Shown: positions 52,231 through 52,830 of the stretch, piece by piece
Numbering within the stretch: position 1 is the first letter of the stretch
Layout: each line of letters begins with the position of its first letter
From: Gnomoniopsis sp. IMI 355080
Lineage: Eukaryota > Ascomycota > Sordariomycetes > Diaporthales > Gnomoniaceae
Direction: 5' to 3'
DNA length: 52,830 nt
Assembly: GCA_027946555.1 (NCBI GenBank)
Contig: JAPEVC010000237.1
Location: forward strand, 1-52,830
Program-made: the position numbers and the translations under genes
The notes under the pieces: generated by a model
Seen by the model: only the letters and a program-made list of their open reading frames with translations
Told to the model about the DNA's origin: nothing
The model's database searches: none

Positions 52231-52830
52231 TCTTTTCCTCTCTAGACTCGCGCGTTTTTGCTATCTATGACACGCTTTTGCGAACCCTGGGGGATTTCTC
52301 TCGTCACAGCTGGTGGTGGTCCGGTTGTCTACCTTAAGTCGGCTTTTGGTCCAACGTTCCCGTCTCGACTCGCTTTGGCCAATCATACACAGTCCCGCGT
52401 TGTTCTCTTTTGGCCCCACGACCAATATGAGAGGAATCGGCACCCTGCATGGTAATAATGTACAGTACCATTCGACAGAGAGAGAGAGCACGGGGTTATA
52501 TGTGTTGACATGGACTTTTGATACACCCACATCACACATCACACATCACACTGGCACAGTTACCACAACCGGCATTGGCCTCGAGGCCCGTCCCAAGTCC
52601 TTGCGGATTGCTGCCGTCTAAGTTTGGCCCGCACCGCTGACTGACTGACTGCTTCCGGAAACGGTTGCCAACTTTGGCCTGCCTTGGTTCCCGAACTTGT
52701 TGTTTCAAACGCTACGGCGGTGTTTTCCGTGTGAAAACGTCTGCTTTGACCTGCACCCGTCTCTTCGGCTAGAACGCTGATGCTGGCCCCAAATGGCCAG
52801 TTAGCCACCCACCACCCCCTCCCTCTCGTC

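Larger units (their letters stand above)
48949..52830. other. Gene-poor right end of the window
   Basis: About 3.9 kb. One weak spliced candidate is annotated at 49416-49925. The rest holds a G-rich tract, a TACCTA-rich stretch near 51660-51700 and a (CA)n microsatellite followed by promoter-like DNA. No transposase, RNA gene or conserved domain recognised. Confidence 0.45.

Noticed and set aside
1..52830. Search by eye for CRISPR arrays, bacterial operons, transposases or a secondary-metabolite cluster
   Set aside because: No regularly spaced repeats, no ribosome-binding-site-led gene strings, no DDE transposase or reverse transcriptase motifs, and no polyketide or peptide synthase signatures were seen. 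The window is ordinary fungal nuclear DNA.

Overview
The window looks like nuclear DNA of a filamentous ascomycete (Pezizomycotina). Genes are monocistronic and lie on both strands. They carry 0-3 short introns (about 50-290 bases, most 55-115) with GTAAGT/GTATGT-type donors, CTAAC-like branch points and CAG/TAG acceptors. The families present (hydrophobic surface binding protein, RGS-LOV photoreceptor, NirA/AreA-type nitrate reductase, fungal Spc24, Fis1, Mia40, OM14) are those of moulds. A class within Pezizomycotina cannot be fixed from the sequence alone; Dothideomycetes is only a guess. I reconstructed gene models by hand, and every spliced model given keeps reading frame across its junctions.

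Layout. 0.8-2.4 kb: Myb/SANT-like DNA-binding protein (+). 3.9-6.7 kb: two mitochondrial genes on the minus strand, OM14-like (outer membrane) and Mia40 (intermembrane-space import). 7.5-10.0 kb: secreted GH3 beta-glucosidase (-). 10.0-12.8 kb: gene-poor, ending in a promoter-like block. 12.8-15.0 kb: RGS-LOV blue-light receptor (-). 15.0-19.5 kb: gene-poor, with one convincing small spliced candidate (18.2-18.5 kb). 19.5-21.4 kb: HsbA and a small RING protein (+). 21.8-23.2 kb: Ppg1-type phosphatase (-), divergent from a small membrane protein (23.9 kb, +). 25.1-27.0 kb: acyltransferase-3 membrane protein (-). 27.0-31.1 kb: long gene-free stretch ahead of a cyclin (31.1-32.2 kb, +). 32.9-33.8 kb: PNPOx-family flavoenzyme (+). 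34.3-35.4 kb: secreted intradiol dioxygenase (-). 37.0-39.8 kb: nitrate reductase (-) with a recognisable nitrogen-control promoter. 41.1-42.4 kb: TatD-family hydrolase (-). 44.0-44.9 kb: conserved membrane protein of unknown role (+). 45.8-47.7 kb: Spc24 (-) and Fis1 (+) in divergent arrangement. 48.3-48.9 kb: hypothetical protein (-). 49-52.8 kb: gene-poor, with a (CA)n tract, a G-rich tract and one weak gene candidate.

There is no sign of a biosynthetic cluster. The genes are mostly housekeeping (mitochondrial import and fission, kinetochore, phosphatase, cofactor metabolism), mixed with environment-facing functions (light sensing, nitrate use, plant-polymer and aromatic breakdown, surface attachment). 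The items most worth a second look are the OM14 start codon created only by splicing, the RGS-LOV protein with a non-canonical LOV motif and a polybasic linker, the promoter-like module aimed at its 3' end, the phased CCAAT/NirA architecture of the nitrate reductase promoter, and small spliced orphan genes hidden in apparently empty DNA.
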